From contig OY811971.1 in NCBI GenBank assembly GCA_963681505.1, forward strand, positions 5,617,408-5,681,407: DNA of 64,000 nt, in the 5' to 3' direction. Position numbers and translations under genes: made by a program. The notes below the pieces were generated by a model that did not search any database, was not told the origin of the DNA, and was given only the letters and a program-made list of their open reading frames with translations. Each line of letters starts with the position of its first letter. Position 1 is the stretch's first letter. The stretch comes from Eunapius fragilis (Eukaryota > Porifera > Demospongiae > Spongillida > Spongillidae). Positions 20,932-32,343 of the stretch are shown piece after piece.

Positions 20932-23463
20932 ACATGCACACACACACCTAGAAGGGGTCCATGTATAGCTATACACACAGTCTGATACCTACTTTGGTGG
21001 GAGGGTCTTGGGCAGTTCCTGGGACAGCTGTTTTAACCTCAAGGTCTGCAGGTGTCACCTGCTGGATGTCACCCTTAGGTGGGTCTGGGAACGAGTAAGC
21101 AGTGGTTGGTAGGAAAGGCCATATCAGAGATGGCGCAAGTTGGGGTGAGCCTGGGGAGGAGTAAATAAGGGTGTTAGCCAATGGCAACCGAATTGAGGTG
21201 CTGTCATAGCACCCCAAAGTTCTGCACACCTAGCACTCATGGTGTCATGCTAGCACTCACCTCGCACCCAGGCCATGATGGTGTAAATTGTAAAACTGGT
21301 GATGACAAACAGAACGAAGAAAGCCACATAAGTGAGGAAGACGGCCAGAACAGGGGACACTGTGGTTAGGGAGAGTGTGTCTTCAAACAAGGACAGCCCA
21401 ATGGCTATGTTGATCACTGAGGGGTAAGAGGTAGCCATGGTTACCTGTAATAAACACACACGTGTATGGCTTACACGATAGTATAACTCCTGACACAGTG
21501 CAGGGGATAAGTATTCCTTTGATCACCCAGTCCCTGCATTTAGAGAGATATCTTATTAGGTTTACCCCCTCCTCCCACCCCTCCTCCCCTTCCCTTCCCC
21601 TCCCCTCCTCCCTTCCTCCTCCCCTTCCCTTCCCCCTCCCCTCCTCCCTTCCTCCTCCCCTCCCTTCCTCCCCCTCCTTCCAAATCCTTACTTAACATAG
21701 GCAGTACATCGTGGTACACATGACAGGATGGGCTAGAGGGAGATAAGACATGTTTGTGTGAGGGTGTGTAGGTGTAGTGTGGAGGGTGTTTGTGTGGGGT
21801 GTAGTGTGGAGTGTGTTTGTGTGGGGGTGTAGTGTGGAGTGTGTTTGTGTGGGGGGTGTAGTGTGGAGATTGTTTGTGTGGGGGGTGTAGTGTGGAGTGT
21901 GTGTGTGTGGGGGGTGTAGTGTGGAGGGTGTTTGTGTGGGGTGTAGTGTGGAGTGTGTTTGTGTGGGGGTGTAGTGTGGAGTGTGTTTGTGTGGGGGTGT
22001 AGTGTGGAGTGTGTATGTGTGGGGGTGTAGTGTGGAGTGTGTTTGTGTGAGGGTGTATAGTGTGGATTGTATGTGGTGTGAGGGTGTGAGGGTGGTGTGT
22101 AGTGTGGAGGTGGTTGTGTGTGTGCATGTTGATATCAACATGGGGGGATGTTACTTCAGGGGGAATCAAATATTATGGTTAATAACTTACATTAATAATG
22201 TTGAGGACAATCAGAATAATTCCCAGCACAAAATGAGTGGCTACTGCTGGCTATATTGGCAGTAGAGCATGACAGGTGCACATTAATTAGAAGTGTCAGC
22301 ATACATTATTGAAGTCTCCCAAAGCAGTGGTTATCTTTTTAGCAATGAATATACACAGAGCAGCTGCTATCCCAGTGATGAGGGTGACCAACTGTGTAAC
22401 ACGACGTACCTGGAGGGGTGTGCCCCAAATGATATACTGTAGTATACAGTGTAGTATACAGCTTAGTATACAGTGTAACATACAGCATAGTATTCAAAAT
22501 CTGAAGCCGTTAAATATTTTTCAGGTGAATAATTAGGTATGCATGAGTATTCAGGCAAACACAACACAAAGGCACACACCCACCACTCATGCACACACCC
22601 ACCCACACACACACATGCACACACACACCACTCACGCACACACACACACTCACACATTCACACACACACACATCACTAACCCATGCTACTCCGTTTACAG
22701 CTGGCTTCAGAAAAGCAGCAAACAGGTTAGCAGTGACAAAGACAACAGGCCAAGCCACCACCATGAACACACCATGAGCACGTATCAGGCGAAGAACAGC
22801 AGCTGGGGATGTAAGGACACACCCCCAGGACGTAAGGACACACCCCCAGGGTGTAAGGCACACCCCCAGAATGTAAGGACACACCCCCAGGATGTAAGGA
22901 CACACCCCATCAGAATAGGCACAATGAACATACTTGAATTATCTAAAGTAGTGTTTGTAGTATTGCCATCAAGATAGATCTGTTTGCTACTGAGCAGGAA
23001 ACTGTGAACAATCTGACCATCTGTGGAGAGAGAGGAGTGAGGGAGGGAGGGGATTGAGGGGAGGGGAGGGAGGGTGGAGGGAGGGAAAGAGGGGGGGGGG
23101 GAAAGAGGGGGGGGGGGAAAGAGGGGGGGGGAAAGACGGGGAGGGAAAGAGGGGGTGGGAGGAGTGAGGGAGGAGGGAGGGGGAAGGGGGAAGGTAGGCA
23201 TCATGCTATGATGATGGTCAGATGACATGTCGTTTACCAGCATCATCACTCATTCCACCTAGCTGGTGGTAGTTCAAATCTAGATACTGTATGTCATCTG
23301 TTTGAATGGCCCAACTGAACCTGGAGGGACCATCATAACCAGCCACACCCCCATTCTAGCCACACCCTCTAGACACTTACACACATCTTATCCTGCCATT
23401 GACAAAGCTCATATTATAGCGACATAGGTCCTGTAATGATAACATCATCACATGGCACACACA

Positions 23464-23546
<83 letters not shown>

Positions 23547-24829
23547 CCAACCCTACCTGGCTGGAGTCGACCACATTGTTAAAATCATTAGGAATGTTGT
23601 ACGTATCCAAGATGGTCACCTGACCTCCAATTAGAGCACAGGTAAACACGTCAGCATCAGCCTGAAATAGATGGAGAAAGAACGTGTAGTTTGAAGCAAC
23701 ACAGCTGTCCCCTCCCACCAGAGGACAGAGGTGGTCTGACCTACCATTCCCTTGTTAGGGGTGTAGCCCACAGCTATCCAGCCTTGGGCGACGCCTTCCA
23801 TCATGAAGTCAAGGAACAATGGGTCTTCATTAGTCCTGATACCAAGGAAGTACGAGCAAGCTGTTCCGTTGCAGCCAGGTGGAAGGGAGGCAGTAAGCCG
23901 CCATTGGGCATCTGAGGGCTGGGGAGGAGGAAAACATTGCTCACACGTTCCTACCATAAACACTGCTTATTACCAACTATCACGTGCACAGTCACTATGT
24001 TTGTATACTTTCTGTTTACATAACCATAGATACCAAGAGAAGCCATAGGTGTAGGAAGCCATTCTTCTATGCGCAAGTGGATTATAAACGACTTCAATTT
24101 GTAATGCGGTAGAGACTTTTGTGGAAGATCGCGATCATCTGTTTAGTGTTTGAAAGTCGCTGCCGCAAGAACTCATCTACATGCAGGGACGGATACAGGG
24201 TTTTCCAAAAGGGGGGGGGGGGGGTTGAGACCCGCGATACGAAATGCGGGGGGGGGGGGGGGGGGGGGGGTGCTGTCCGCTTCAGGCCCGATACGAAAAG
24301 CGGGGGAGGGGGGGGGGGTGGGTGCTGTCCATTTAAGGCCCGATACGAAAAGCGGATGGGGGGGTGCTGTCCAGCGCTTCAGGCCCGATAAAAAAAAGCG
24401 GGGAAGGGGGAGGGGCTGTTTAGCAGAAGAGGGGGGCGTTACCATATATGAAAGGGGGGGTTGCAACCCCCAACCCCCCCCCCCCCCCCCCCCCCGGATC
24501 CGCCTCTGACATGCCTGGCATCTTATGGCGCCTAGCCCATTAATAATGATATCATAAATGTGGAAATGGTCGGGGTACGAGACTAGGGAGGGCGAGGGTA
24601 TCCTAGGATACCTTCCCTAGTTCCCTGCTATGGTGTTGATCATAAGGCATAGCTACTCCATGGCCTCCAGCAACAACATTGCTCACATCATGTAATTCGC
24701 ACACATACATGCACGGCCTTGGCTACAACATATTGTGCTCACCGGACCAGTTTTTGGGCAGTTTACAGTCCCGGCAGCTGTTGAAATAAAAGCAAGGAGA
24801 CACGCATACGGTAGTAGAGATTGCAACAT
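20630..24829 (-). CDS. FRRS1-like protein: secreted DOMON domain plus cytochrome b561 membrane domain
   Basis: About eleven exons on the minus strand with good splice borders. Exon 1 (ATG at 24829) gives a signal peptide (MLQSLLPYACLLAFISTAAG). Exons at about 23920-23240 encode the DOMON domain (LFLDFMMEGVAQGWIAVGYT, then ADADVFTCALIGGQVTILDT and FSWAIQTDDIQYLDLNYHQL). Exons at about 22800-21260 encode cytochrome b561-type helices: HGVFMVVAWPVVFVTANLFA, TQLVTLITGIAAALCIFIA, THFVLGIILIVLNIIN and LAVFLTYVAFFVLFVITSF. A proline-rich linker (about 21150-20990) and a final hydrophobic exon (LTIYLVATAPLMAAVIVLIV, stop at 20630) close the gene. Family members are transmembrane ferric reductases or electron carriers using haem. 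His residues in the first and third helices fit haem ligands. A full gene is present and looks functional. Confidence 0.85.
20876..20928. repeat. (CA)n microsatellite in an FRRS1-like intron
   Basis: A pure CA dinucleotide run of about 50 bases lies between the last two exons. Confidence 0.95.
21750..22110. repeat. Intronic minisatellite, GTGTAGTGTGGAGTGTGTTT type
   Basis: About 12 imperfect units of 28-31 bases lie in an intron of the FRRS1-like gene. Overlapping open frames in several phases are repeat artefacts. Confidence 0.9.
22556..22678. repeat. CA-rich imperfect microsatellite in an FRRS1-like intron
   Basis: Interrupted CACACACC/CACTCA runs. Not coding. Confidence 0.8.
22805..22912. 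repeat. 22-bp tandem repeat, core AAGGACACACCCCCAGGATG
   Basis: Five units lie in the intron directly upstream of the first cytochrome b561 helix exon. Confidence 0.9.
23025..23195. repeat. G-rich purine tract in an FRRS1-like intron
   Basis: GGGAGGGA and GAAAGAGGGGGGG blocks form a purine strand of about 170 bases. Confidence 0.85.
23456..23545. repeat. (AC)n microsatellite in an FRRS1-like intron
   Basis: About 85 bases of nearly pure AC dinucleotide. Confidence 0.95.
24184..24508. mobile_element. hAT-like MITE with G-run tandem units
   Basis: The left end CAGGGACGGATACAGG and the right end GGATCCGCCTCTG form an imperfect inverted pair, flanked on both sides by ACATG. Inside, about four units pair a CCCGATACGAAAAGCGG motif with a poly-G run and TGCTGTCC. 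It sits in the first intron of the FRRS1-like gene. The terminus is the CAGRGGCGGAT type common in hAT MITEs, although the visible duplication is only 5 bp. Confidence 0.75.
24568..24612. repeat. Short inverted repeat around TATCCTAGGATA
   Basis: CTAGGGAGGGCGAGGGTATC and its imperfect complement form a hairpin of about 40 bases. It may be a very small MITE remnant. Confidence 0.4.
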
Positions 24830-25411
24830 GTCACCCGCCAGCTGTGATATTTGGCAGCCGCGCCCTCGTGCCTGCGTAGGCGGGGTAAGAGGCATTCCAC
24901 GGCGGTCTGCTCTCATTGAACGCGTGGAAACTAGGCCCTACGCCCCAAAATATTGAAATGGCTACGTAGTCCCATAGCAACGAACCTAGCAACCGATGTC
25001 CTTTAGAACAAGCTGTGCACGAGGTACATGAAACGTAATCAACACCTAAAAGCCATACTAGCAGTGACAAACACCTCTGACCTTTATTGTAGGCATAAAT
25101 CACGTGCCCTGGCGTTGCGAACTGTTGGCTCTGGATCTTCGAAAGCTATTGACTTACGCACGGTGAACACCGACCACGTGTGTTCAAAAAAGGATAACGA
25201 CCCTCGGTGACTGAGATGGAACATGCCGAAACTATTACGGTAAAGTTCGTTGAATGTACTGTCGTTTTCTGGTACACGTTAATGGCGACATGCTTTCTGA
25301 AATAGTTTTCAAGCCTTTGAAAATCCACCATTTTTGTGTCATTTTAGGGGTGGAGAATATTTGCGCAATAAGGTTTGATTTGACTTCATGTTGATATGTA
25401 TATAGATTGAA
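24830..25411. other. Intergenic region between the FRRS1-like gene and the RAG1-N-like transposase gene
   Basis: I see no coding sequence. Terminal inverted repeats for the neighbouring transposase gene were looked for here and at 28.8-29.4 kb and not found. Confidence 0.5.
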
Positions 25412-28400
25412 TTACATAGCTATAGTATTCTTTACTCTCTTAGCCGGAGGAGGGATGGCAGCTACCAATTGTGGCTCAATACTTAGTAAGTGTTCTTTCA
25501 CAATGCACTTCAGGTTCTGCACCCGGTCTTTAATGGGAGCAAATACCAAGCCAAGTTGATTAAACTTGGCATGGATTGACTCGGCTCCTTGTTCACCCAG
25601 GAGGCCAAAGCCAACGTGATTACTATTTGCCCACTGTGACGTGTGATCCTCTAGTAGATGCATTTTAATTGGGACTGTTGCCTCTGGATATGTGTCTCGG
25701 AAAAAGGCCATGAACTCTTGAATAGCCTAGTTAGTTATAATGGAGCATAAAGTGAACCCTACATGTACACTGAACATTGTTAACTAACCAGGTCTAGTGC
25801 ATGTGCTTGTGTCACATTAATGAAGTTCTGATCACATATATTGTGACATTTTCCGTACAAGGAGAATGCGGTGATGAACTTAGTCACTTGATCAGCTACC
25901 TCTCCAGATCGGTGGGGCAGTTTCTCTTGTGCCAACTGAGATATAGATGTGCACAGAGTCTGGATGTTTGGTACCTAATAATTATTTAAGCGGTATGAAT
26001 TATTCATATCTACATGTATAGCACTTTACCTTCAATGCCTTGTGTACATGGTTGCCAATAAATGCCCCCCCAAAATACTGCTGTCGTTGAACTCCAAATG
26101 ATTGTAGTGCACTGTCAAGTGTCTTGACAAAGGGCCCTTCTTTTTCAGAGTACCCTCTTTTCACATTTGCTGTGCATTTGGCCACTTCTGCTTCCTATTA
26201 TAACTAACTTGAATACAATTGTGCATGTTGGATAATGACTTACAAGTGCCTTCACTGATCTCTTTTTTGCAGCAGATTGCTTCAAAAGATCCACAGCAAG
26301 AGGGTTTTTCTTTCCATGGACTAAGGCCACATACGTTGCCACCTGCTGCAACACTTCATGTGCATGCTGGGCAGTTTCAAGGTCTGCTTGAAGCAATGGA
26401 AGCCTTTGCAGTGCCTGGCTGTACTTGGAAAAACTGGAGGAGTCGAAATCAGTTGTTTGAGATGTTAGTTCCAAGTCCAGTTGACAACATAGAGCTTCCA
26501 GCAGATGGAACATCTTCGTGAAGATCCCCAACATGATGTGGAGACCAGGTGGGCAGACCTGTATGGTGTAATTTCGAATAATTGTAATGTTGGATTCATT
26601 TACCTGTGAAACAGGGATGTCAAAAATAGGTTCTGAGATGCAGTTGAAGAACATCTGTGCATCCTTTTTAACACTCCCTGATGATACATAGCACTGGTGG
26701 TCAGCACACATATCCTCTAGTGACCTTTCTTTGGCATGCCCTCGAACGATTAGAGGTGTAGCCATCTGGTCACTGTGAATTTTGCAGTATAGGCAAGGGT
26801 AGCATCCTATTGCATGGTCATCATTTCACATCATGCTTGCATTTAGTATACTACTGCATACCACTGGCTCCTGACAAGCCATACATCTTTGACAGGAACT
26901 CGTAGTCACCACATATAAACACCTTCACTGTGTATTGCCTGTAATTTATAGCACTTGTATATTTAGCATGATTTAGGTATAGAGCTCTTACCTCCACTTC
27001 ATTCCATGTAGATGTTCTACTTGATCTTTAAAGCGATCAAGTGCCACATGGAGGTTGGTGACGCTGTCACCAGCCGCAAAACAGCTGAATACACAGGTGT
27101 TATGGACTGAATTGGGTGTGGCAACATTTACAATCTGAAAGGTCATCTTAAATGTTCCACCCCCCTTGTCTCCTCCAATCTTCAACCAGATCTCATTGGC
27201 TGGTATAAACCCTTCATGCCAGGTAAGCCTGTCAGTTCTGCAACCATGTTTTAACAACCATTGTATTTCACTGTCTTACCATTTCCCTGTCTTACCTTTC
27301 ATTCCCTTCCAAGAGCTGCACAACTTTATCCACCAGCTGTGGAATGTATACCAAAGGAGCTCCTTTGATTTCCTCTCCACCAGATGGAATTGGAAATGAA
27401 AACGGGGCTATCTCTCCCTTGAGGTTATCACCAACAATTTGGCTGGAAATGTGGCGCATCCTTTCCTCACCAGCCAGACAGATGCCTGACGATTTGAGCC
27501 ACCTGAAATAGCAGTGAGCTAGAATTGGTACCTTTGATGCATGATGTGACATACCGCCTCAGAAGCCTCAGTTTATTCCAAGGTATGGCAAGTCCTGCCT
27601 TAATTGCCAATACCTGAGCTGCCCCAAGCTCAATCGATGATGAGATTCCTGCCTTATCCAACAAAGATCGCCTCTCTTCCTCGCTAAGGATGAGGACCTC
27701 TTTCTGGATAAGTGCAGATGCTTCTCCACCACTGACAATGCCTCGGATTGTCTGCATTTGAGAACATCGCAACTTTACAGTCCGCGAGCAGGCAGCTGTG
27801 GTTTCTTGGTGAGCTCTGGTAACACGCATGAATGTCATTGGCTAAAGTGTGTGTAGACATTGTGTAACCTCAGTACAAGTCAATGACATTCACTTAACTG
27901 TTCCTCCTGTAGGAAGTTGTATGATGCCTTTGTCAGGACTGGTAGAGATGGCCCTCTTCAGCAATCCCGCTGCTTGCTTCTCCTCCTCAGGTGTAAGTGA
28001 TGGTACACAGTCATGCCCTTCGTAGTCACCAGCCTTAATATCCCTGCTGCAGTCTGTACAATTTACCAGAACATCCGATAGCAGGAGGAGTATCACACCT
28101 GGTGCTTGTCTGACATGGGAGGGAACCAAGGGACCATCCTCTGAGCAGCAGGGACAGTTCACAGCACCTGTTGCTGCTATCCACTCCTGGAGGCACTTGA
28201 CACATACCAGTGCACCACACTGCAGTTCCAGTGGCTGTGAGAGGATGTTGGAGCACAGTGCACACTTTAGCTCCTTTAACATCAACTGGTTGTTCATGCT
28301 TGCCAAAGGTGGACTAGGCTCACGCAAGAGAACTGGAGGAGGGGCAATCTTCTCAAGATGAGCTATTAATAAGTTAGGTGTGAAGCCTGCCTGACGACCT

Positions 28401-28808
28401 CTACGAACTGTTGACCTCCTCTTGTGTCCACTTGAGCATGCATGGAAGTGCTCACATACCTAAGCACCATGATGTCATATGTTTGTTTACTTAAAGCCTA
28501 TGTGTACTGTTTACCTTGCATTCTTGGTCTGTATGTTTTAGCCAATTAAATACGATCACTGCACATTTATAATGGATTCCCTTTTCGATGGCACTGATGG
28601 TTCTCTGCATTGAGAGCTGACATTGCTTGCAAAACATCTCTGGGTGAATGTTGACATCATCCCCAGACGTGTCGATGTCAAAAGCAATTTTCAGCTCAGC
28701 TGAGAATACTTTGCACTCATAGCTAATACCCTTCTTTGCCCTGTACTTCGTTAGCCTCTGCCCACAAACTCTACAATGTATGGGAACTTGTTGGTTGTGG
28801 TAATCCAT
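25412..28808 (-). CDS. Transposase-like protein with RAG1-N-terminal-like zinc/RING region (11 exons, open)
   Basis: Eleven exons join in frame on the minus strand: about 28808-28515, 28460-27906, 27842-27555, 27502-27295, 27237-26992, 26938-26862, 26811-26607, 26558-26244, 26194-26030, 25975-25789 and 25726-25412. The head (VPIHCRVCGQRLTKYRAKKG ... IHPEMFCKQCQLSMQR) matches the RAG1 N-terminal pattern of CRICGN followed by IHPxxFCxxC. Next comes a RING (CALCSNILSQPLELQCGALV ... CVKCLQEW ... CPCC) and a C-x2-C segment. The C-terminal half looks like a DDE transposase: IWLKIGGDKGGGTFK, FICGDYEFLSKMYGLSGASG followed by YPCLYC, GLHIMLGIF, and FGLLGEQGAESIHAKFNQL with a candidate catalytic Glu. 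Invertebrate elements joining a RAG1-like N-terminus to a transposase have been described (N-RAG-TP in molluscs). No stop or frame break was found, so it may be active or domesticated. The catalytic assignments are tentative. Confidence 0.75.
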
Positions 28809-28849
28809 ACCTATAATCATGTATACATGTACATGTAGGGACAAACCAC

Positions 28850-29405
28850 AACACATGCCGATTATTCATGCAATTCGCTCAGCTTGTTTGTGGTGATAGA
28901 AAACGTGTCGCCACATCAGGTTTGCCAATACTTATAGCCACATGCCTCCTGACCATCGCTGCAGTATGCTTACCTTCCAGCTCGGTCACCAAAGGCCACG
29001 TTGTCTAATTTAGTAACGCCCCCCCTTCTAATTACGTGCCGCGTGGCCTTATGAAACGGTATGCGCATGCTATCTATGTGGAATGTGAATTGTGCGCATC
29101 TATTGGACATGCCAGGAAAGGGAGTGTAGTTTTGGGGCTCGTTGTAATTTTTTGATTTGCTCGTTCTGCTGAGTCATGGTCACTTTATAAACATTGGATG
29201 TCTATAATGAGGCATCTTTTTAAGAATGATGTGTTAATACCGTAAATGATCTAATTATAGACCTAGTTTCCAGCCGCATACAACCGTGATTCAATGATGT
29301 ACTACGCCGCATCGCGCACGTGCACATAGCGAATGAACCGGTTAAAACAATTATGCACCCAGCATTTAAAATGCGCTTACTACATACTGTATAATGTGGG
29401 GAAAA
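28850..29405. other. Intergenic region, nothing recognised
   Basis: AT-balanced unique sequence with no coding potential, repeat or RNA gene that I can support. It could include the promoter of the RAG1-N-like gene. Confidence 0.4.
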
Positions 29406-29636
29406 TCACGTGGGGCAATGTCCCTGGTTAACAAGCGGATTTCCCGACCAGTCCTCCTTCCACGACTCCATCTCGTAGTTCCACGGCATCTCCACCGAGT
29501 CTGCCGGCGCCTGGTACTGCACCACGCTCTTGCGGCCGTTCTCTGGCCACGCCCACTGTCCCGTGTCATCCATGAGGCTCCACCAGTTGACGCCACCATC
29601 CCTGCTGTCCGTTCATCTTGCAGCCATGGTTGGCTC

Positions 29637-29764
29637 TAGTCTCGTGCCCACACCCAATGCATCGCAGCTGTGGGTGGATTACATCACCGCTACACTTGCA
29701 TGCAAGCGTAGCGGTGATGTAATCCACCCGCAGCTGCGATGCATTGGGTGTGGGCACGAGACTA
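29637..29764. mobile_element. 128-bp palindromic MITE with 9-bp target duplication
   Basis: The termini TAGTCTCGTGCCCACACCC and its complement form a near-perfect fold-back. GGTTGGCTC flanks both sides (29628-29636, 29765-29773). A 9-bp duplication is the Mutator (MULE) signature. It is inserted in an exon of the GH16-like gene. Confidence 0.85.
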
Positions 29765-30536
29765 GGTTGGCTCCTCCCTGATGGCCGACGGATGCCCCTC
29801 CCCACGCACCGGCCTGGCAGTTAGGGATGAATAGGGCGCAGTATAGGGGTCGCTGTCGTCGCACGGCGGGCCGGCATTCGGCGGGCGCTGAACGGGCCTG
29901 GGGCCGAGAGTGCACGCCGCGGTGGTGCGCGAGAGACCGGGCCAGATCAGATCGCTCTTGGCGGCCGGTATCCTGTAGATGAACGTTCCAATCTTGTCGA
30001 CCACAGCGGCGAACACGAACGGGTTCGTCTTGTTCTCTTTCGATCGTTCCGAGGAAATAGTTGTTGGAGGCGAACTGCTCGTTGAACCATCCGCCGTCCG
30101 CGTTGCACGTGGATCCCATGTCCCCCCCACAAACGACCTCCCCACCTGGTTCCACTGCGTGGAGTACAGTATGCGGTAGTCTTCCGTCGTCCCTGCGTTT
30201 ACTGTCCACACTGCCTCCAGAAAGTCTATCTCTTCCGCAGTCCCGCGTTGCCCGACGACCAGCAGTTGTCGCTGCCGTACTGACACTTGGCGCTCGGGTA
30301 ATGCACCCCGGGGCCTTTGTCCAGGGTCACCTGGTTGAGCATGTACCAGGCCATGTTCCAAACGCTTTCAGCGGAGAGAACGAACATCATTCCCGGGGGA
30401 CCCGCCCCACGCACTCACGCGGGATAGTATAGCCCCACGTCCAATCAGCTGCTCCCCCTGGCTGGGGCCGAAGCCACGCCTCCTTCTGGCTGAGGCCACC
30501 ATTGGGCTTAGCTGCGTCGAATGGCGGGCGAGAACC

Positions 30537-30560
30537 AGTAGCGGATCCAGATAGAGGCTA

Positions 30561-30591
<31 letters not shown>

Positions 30592-30670
30592 CTAAAATAA
30601 TATTCACAATTCCATATATGGTACTGACAATGCCTTATATGGTGAAAATTAATTGTGAATATTGTTTCAG

Positions 30671-30703
<33 letters not shown>

Positions 30704-30716
30704 TGAATCCGCTACT
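30537..30716. mobile_element. 180-bp hAT-type MITE with poly-G/poly-C arms, 8-bp target duplication
   Basis: The ends AGTAGCGGATCCAGA and TCTGAATCCGCTACT are flanked by CGAGAACC on both sides (30529-30536, 30717-30724). An 8-bp duplication is typical of hAT. A poly-G run of about 31 near the left end pairs with a poly-C run of about 31 near the right end around a TTCACAATTCC/AATTGTGAA core. It is inserted in coding sequence of the GH16-like gene. Confidence 0.9.
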
Positions 30717-31397
30717 CGAGAACCGTCCGTGTTGAACGACGAATCTGGCACCAGTCCCCAGACTTGTTCTGATGAGTTCCACTGGTACGCGGCGACGTAA
30801 TTAATGACCAGCTGCGTACCAGCGTCCTTGAACCGCTGGAGCTCCGTAATACGCACCACACCCACTGCCCTTGCAGGCTCCGATTATCCAGTTAAAATAC
30901 GGAGGAGTCCAACAGCCGTCCGCGGGGCAGCAGCAGCCTAGCTGCGGGCTCGTTGGGTCGAACCACGTGCACAGTGGATTGCTTCCAGACCCTTTGGAGC
31001 ATGCGCCGTAGTACGTCCCGCCAGATGACTGGTTGTAGGCGGGACACGGCCAGATGTCCGGTACCTGGTCGTACGAAGGCGTTACCGGGCAGCTATCGGC
31101 CGCCATTGGGTAGGGACAAGGCCCCGCCCCTCCAGGCCCTGGTATCCGTCCAGTCCACATGCACGCATCCTTCGCTGCTCGCTGCGTATCGCAACGTGGC
31201 CCCAAGGTATACGTACAGCACTAACGGAATACAGAACACAGCCATTAGTTTGAATGACCGTACAATGGGTATAGGCCTATAGGAAGCATGGTCATGTGAT
31301 GGTGTGAATACCTCGACAAAAGTTGACGTACTCTAAAATACGAAGGTGTGAGTGGGTGGTATTTAGTCATATAACGTTACATGTACACTGCTGCATT

Positions 31398-31869
31398 TTA
31401 AACTGAGATGAGGAAAATGACAGTTGTCAATAGGGGAACCATGACAACCAGGAAAATGCATAATGATGCTGTTCGAAGATTTGCATCCTACAATAGAACA
31501 ACAATGAACAGAAAGGAAAGGGAAGATGGATGAAACGTACCTTGAAGTAGTCACCAAATGACTTCTTTGGTGCTTCAGAACCCTTCTGGGGCTCATCTCC
31601 CTCCTTGTCCCCAGACCCATCTCCTTCCTTGTGCCCAGACCCATCTCCTTCCTTGTGCCCAGACCTATGCCTTGCTTCACTTGTGCCCCCAAACGAGGGC
31701 TCCTTGTGTTCCCCAGTAGGACTGGTGCCTTCACGTGTCCCCTCATTCACCATCTCCACATAGCTGCTCTTCTTTGTCATGTTAGAGATGGGTCTCTTGG
31801 CCTTTATTGCTGGCATGGCGTATCGGCCAATGAAATATCTAACCAACAATGGAGCAACGATTGCTGCTT
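31398..31869 (-). CDS. Last two exons of a membrane protein, product unknown
   Basis: An exon at 31869-31541 (acceptor CATACAG) encodes a basic amphipathic start (APLLVRYFIGRYAMPAIKAK) and a charged repeat tract with three SGHKEGDG-like units. Its donor (AAG/GTACG) leads to a final exon at 31487-31398 (acceptor TTGTAG) that encodes one hydrophobic helix (CIFLVVMVPLLTTVIFLISV) and stops at once. The C-terminal tail is therefore a membrane anchor. Upstream exons were not found before the microsatellites at 31.9-32.4 kb. I do not recognise the family. Confidence 0.5.
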
Positions 31870-31881
31870 CTGTATGCAAGG

Positions 31882-31883
<2 letters not shown>

Positions 31884-31930
<47 letters not shown>

Positions 31931-31941
31931 TGTGTGTGTGG
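31884..31941. repeat. (TG)n microsatellite
   Basis: TG dinucleotide run with one TA interruption. Confidence 0.95.
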
Positions 31942-32130
31942 AGGCATTGGAAGGAGTGGGGAGGAGGAACTATAACATCACAACTGCACACATACACATG
32001 CACTCATCTGGTTACTATGGCAGCTAGCTTGCAATCATCCAACCAATCTCAATTGGAACATAAACATGGCGGGTGGCTGAGATGATTACATCATATCTAG
32101 CTCTCCTACAAATGTGGTGATTTGGAGAAG

Positions 32131-32131
<1 letters not shown>

Positions 32132-32180
<49 letters not shown>
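32132..32180. repeat. (CA)n microsatellite
   Basis: Pure CA dinucleotide run. Confidence 0.95.
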
Positions 32181-32183
<3 letters not shown>

Positions 32184-32299
32184 GACAGGTCTATTTAGCT
32201 CTGCCTGTTCTGTTGTGGAGCAATTGAGACACCACACTTATGTGGGGGAGTTATGCAACTAGCATACCCACCAGAACCACTTATTCTAAGTAGCACTGG

Positions 32300-32306
32300 T
32301 TTGTGT

Positions 32307-32343
<37 letters not shown>

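Larger units (their letters stand above)
29410..31241 (-). pseudogene. GH16-like secreted protein gene broken by two MITEs
   Basis: On the minus strand a signal peptide starts at about 31241 (MAVFCIPLVLYVYLGATL). Then come a Cys/Trp/Tyr-rich part (GACSKGSGSNPLCTWFDPTS, LGCCCPADGCWTPPYFNWII), a middle part (VINYVAAYQWNSSEQVWGLV), and MMFVLSAESVWNMAWYMLNQ with NCWSSGNAG next to EIDFLEAVWTVN. E-I-D-F-L-E fits the E-x-D-x-x-E active site of glycoside hydrolase family 16, which cleaves beta-glucans and related chains; the assignment rests mainly on this motif. The C-terminal part (VNWWSLMDDTGQWAWPENG) ends near 29410. Frames change near 31175, 30850 and 30240. MITEs at 30537-30716 and 29637-29764 lie inside coding sequence. 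Homopolymer errors may explain the frame changes but not the insertions. Confidence 0.45.

Noticed and set aside
21540-22265. His/Thr-rich and Val/Cys-rich frames in the FRRS1-like introns
   Set aside because: Minisatellite and microsatellite translations lying between well-supported exons.
24119-24509. Glycine-rich frames at the hAT-like MITE
   Set aside because: They read poly-G runs inside a non-coding MITE.
25801-26521. Plus-strand open frames over the RAG1-N-like gene
   Set aside because: They are shadows of the minus-strand exons, which have matching splice borders.
25412-28808. Calling this gene a true RAG1 orthologue
   Set aside because: Only the N-terminal zinc/RING part looks RAG1-like. 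The catalytic half lacks the RAG1 core sequence, and no RAG2 partner is seen.
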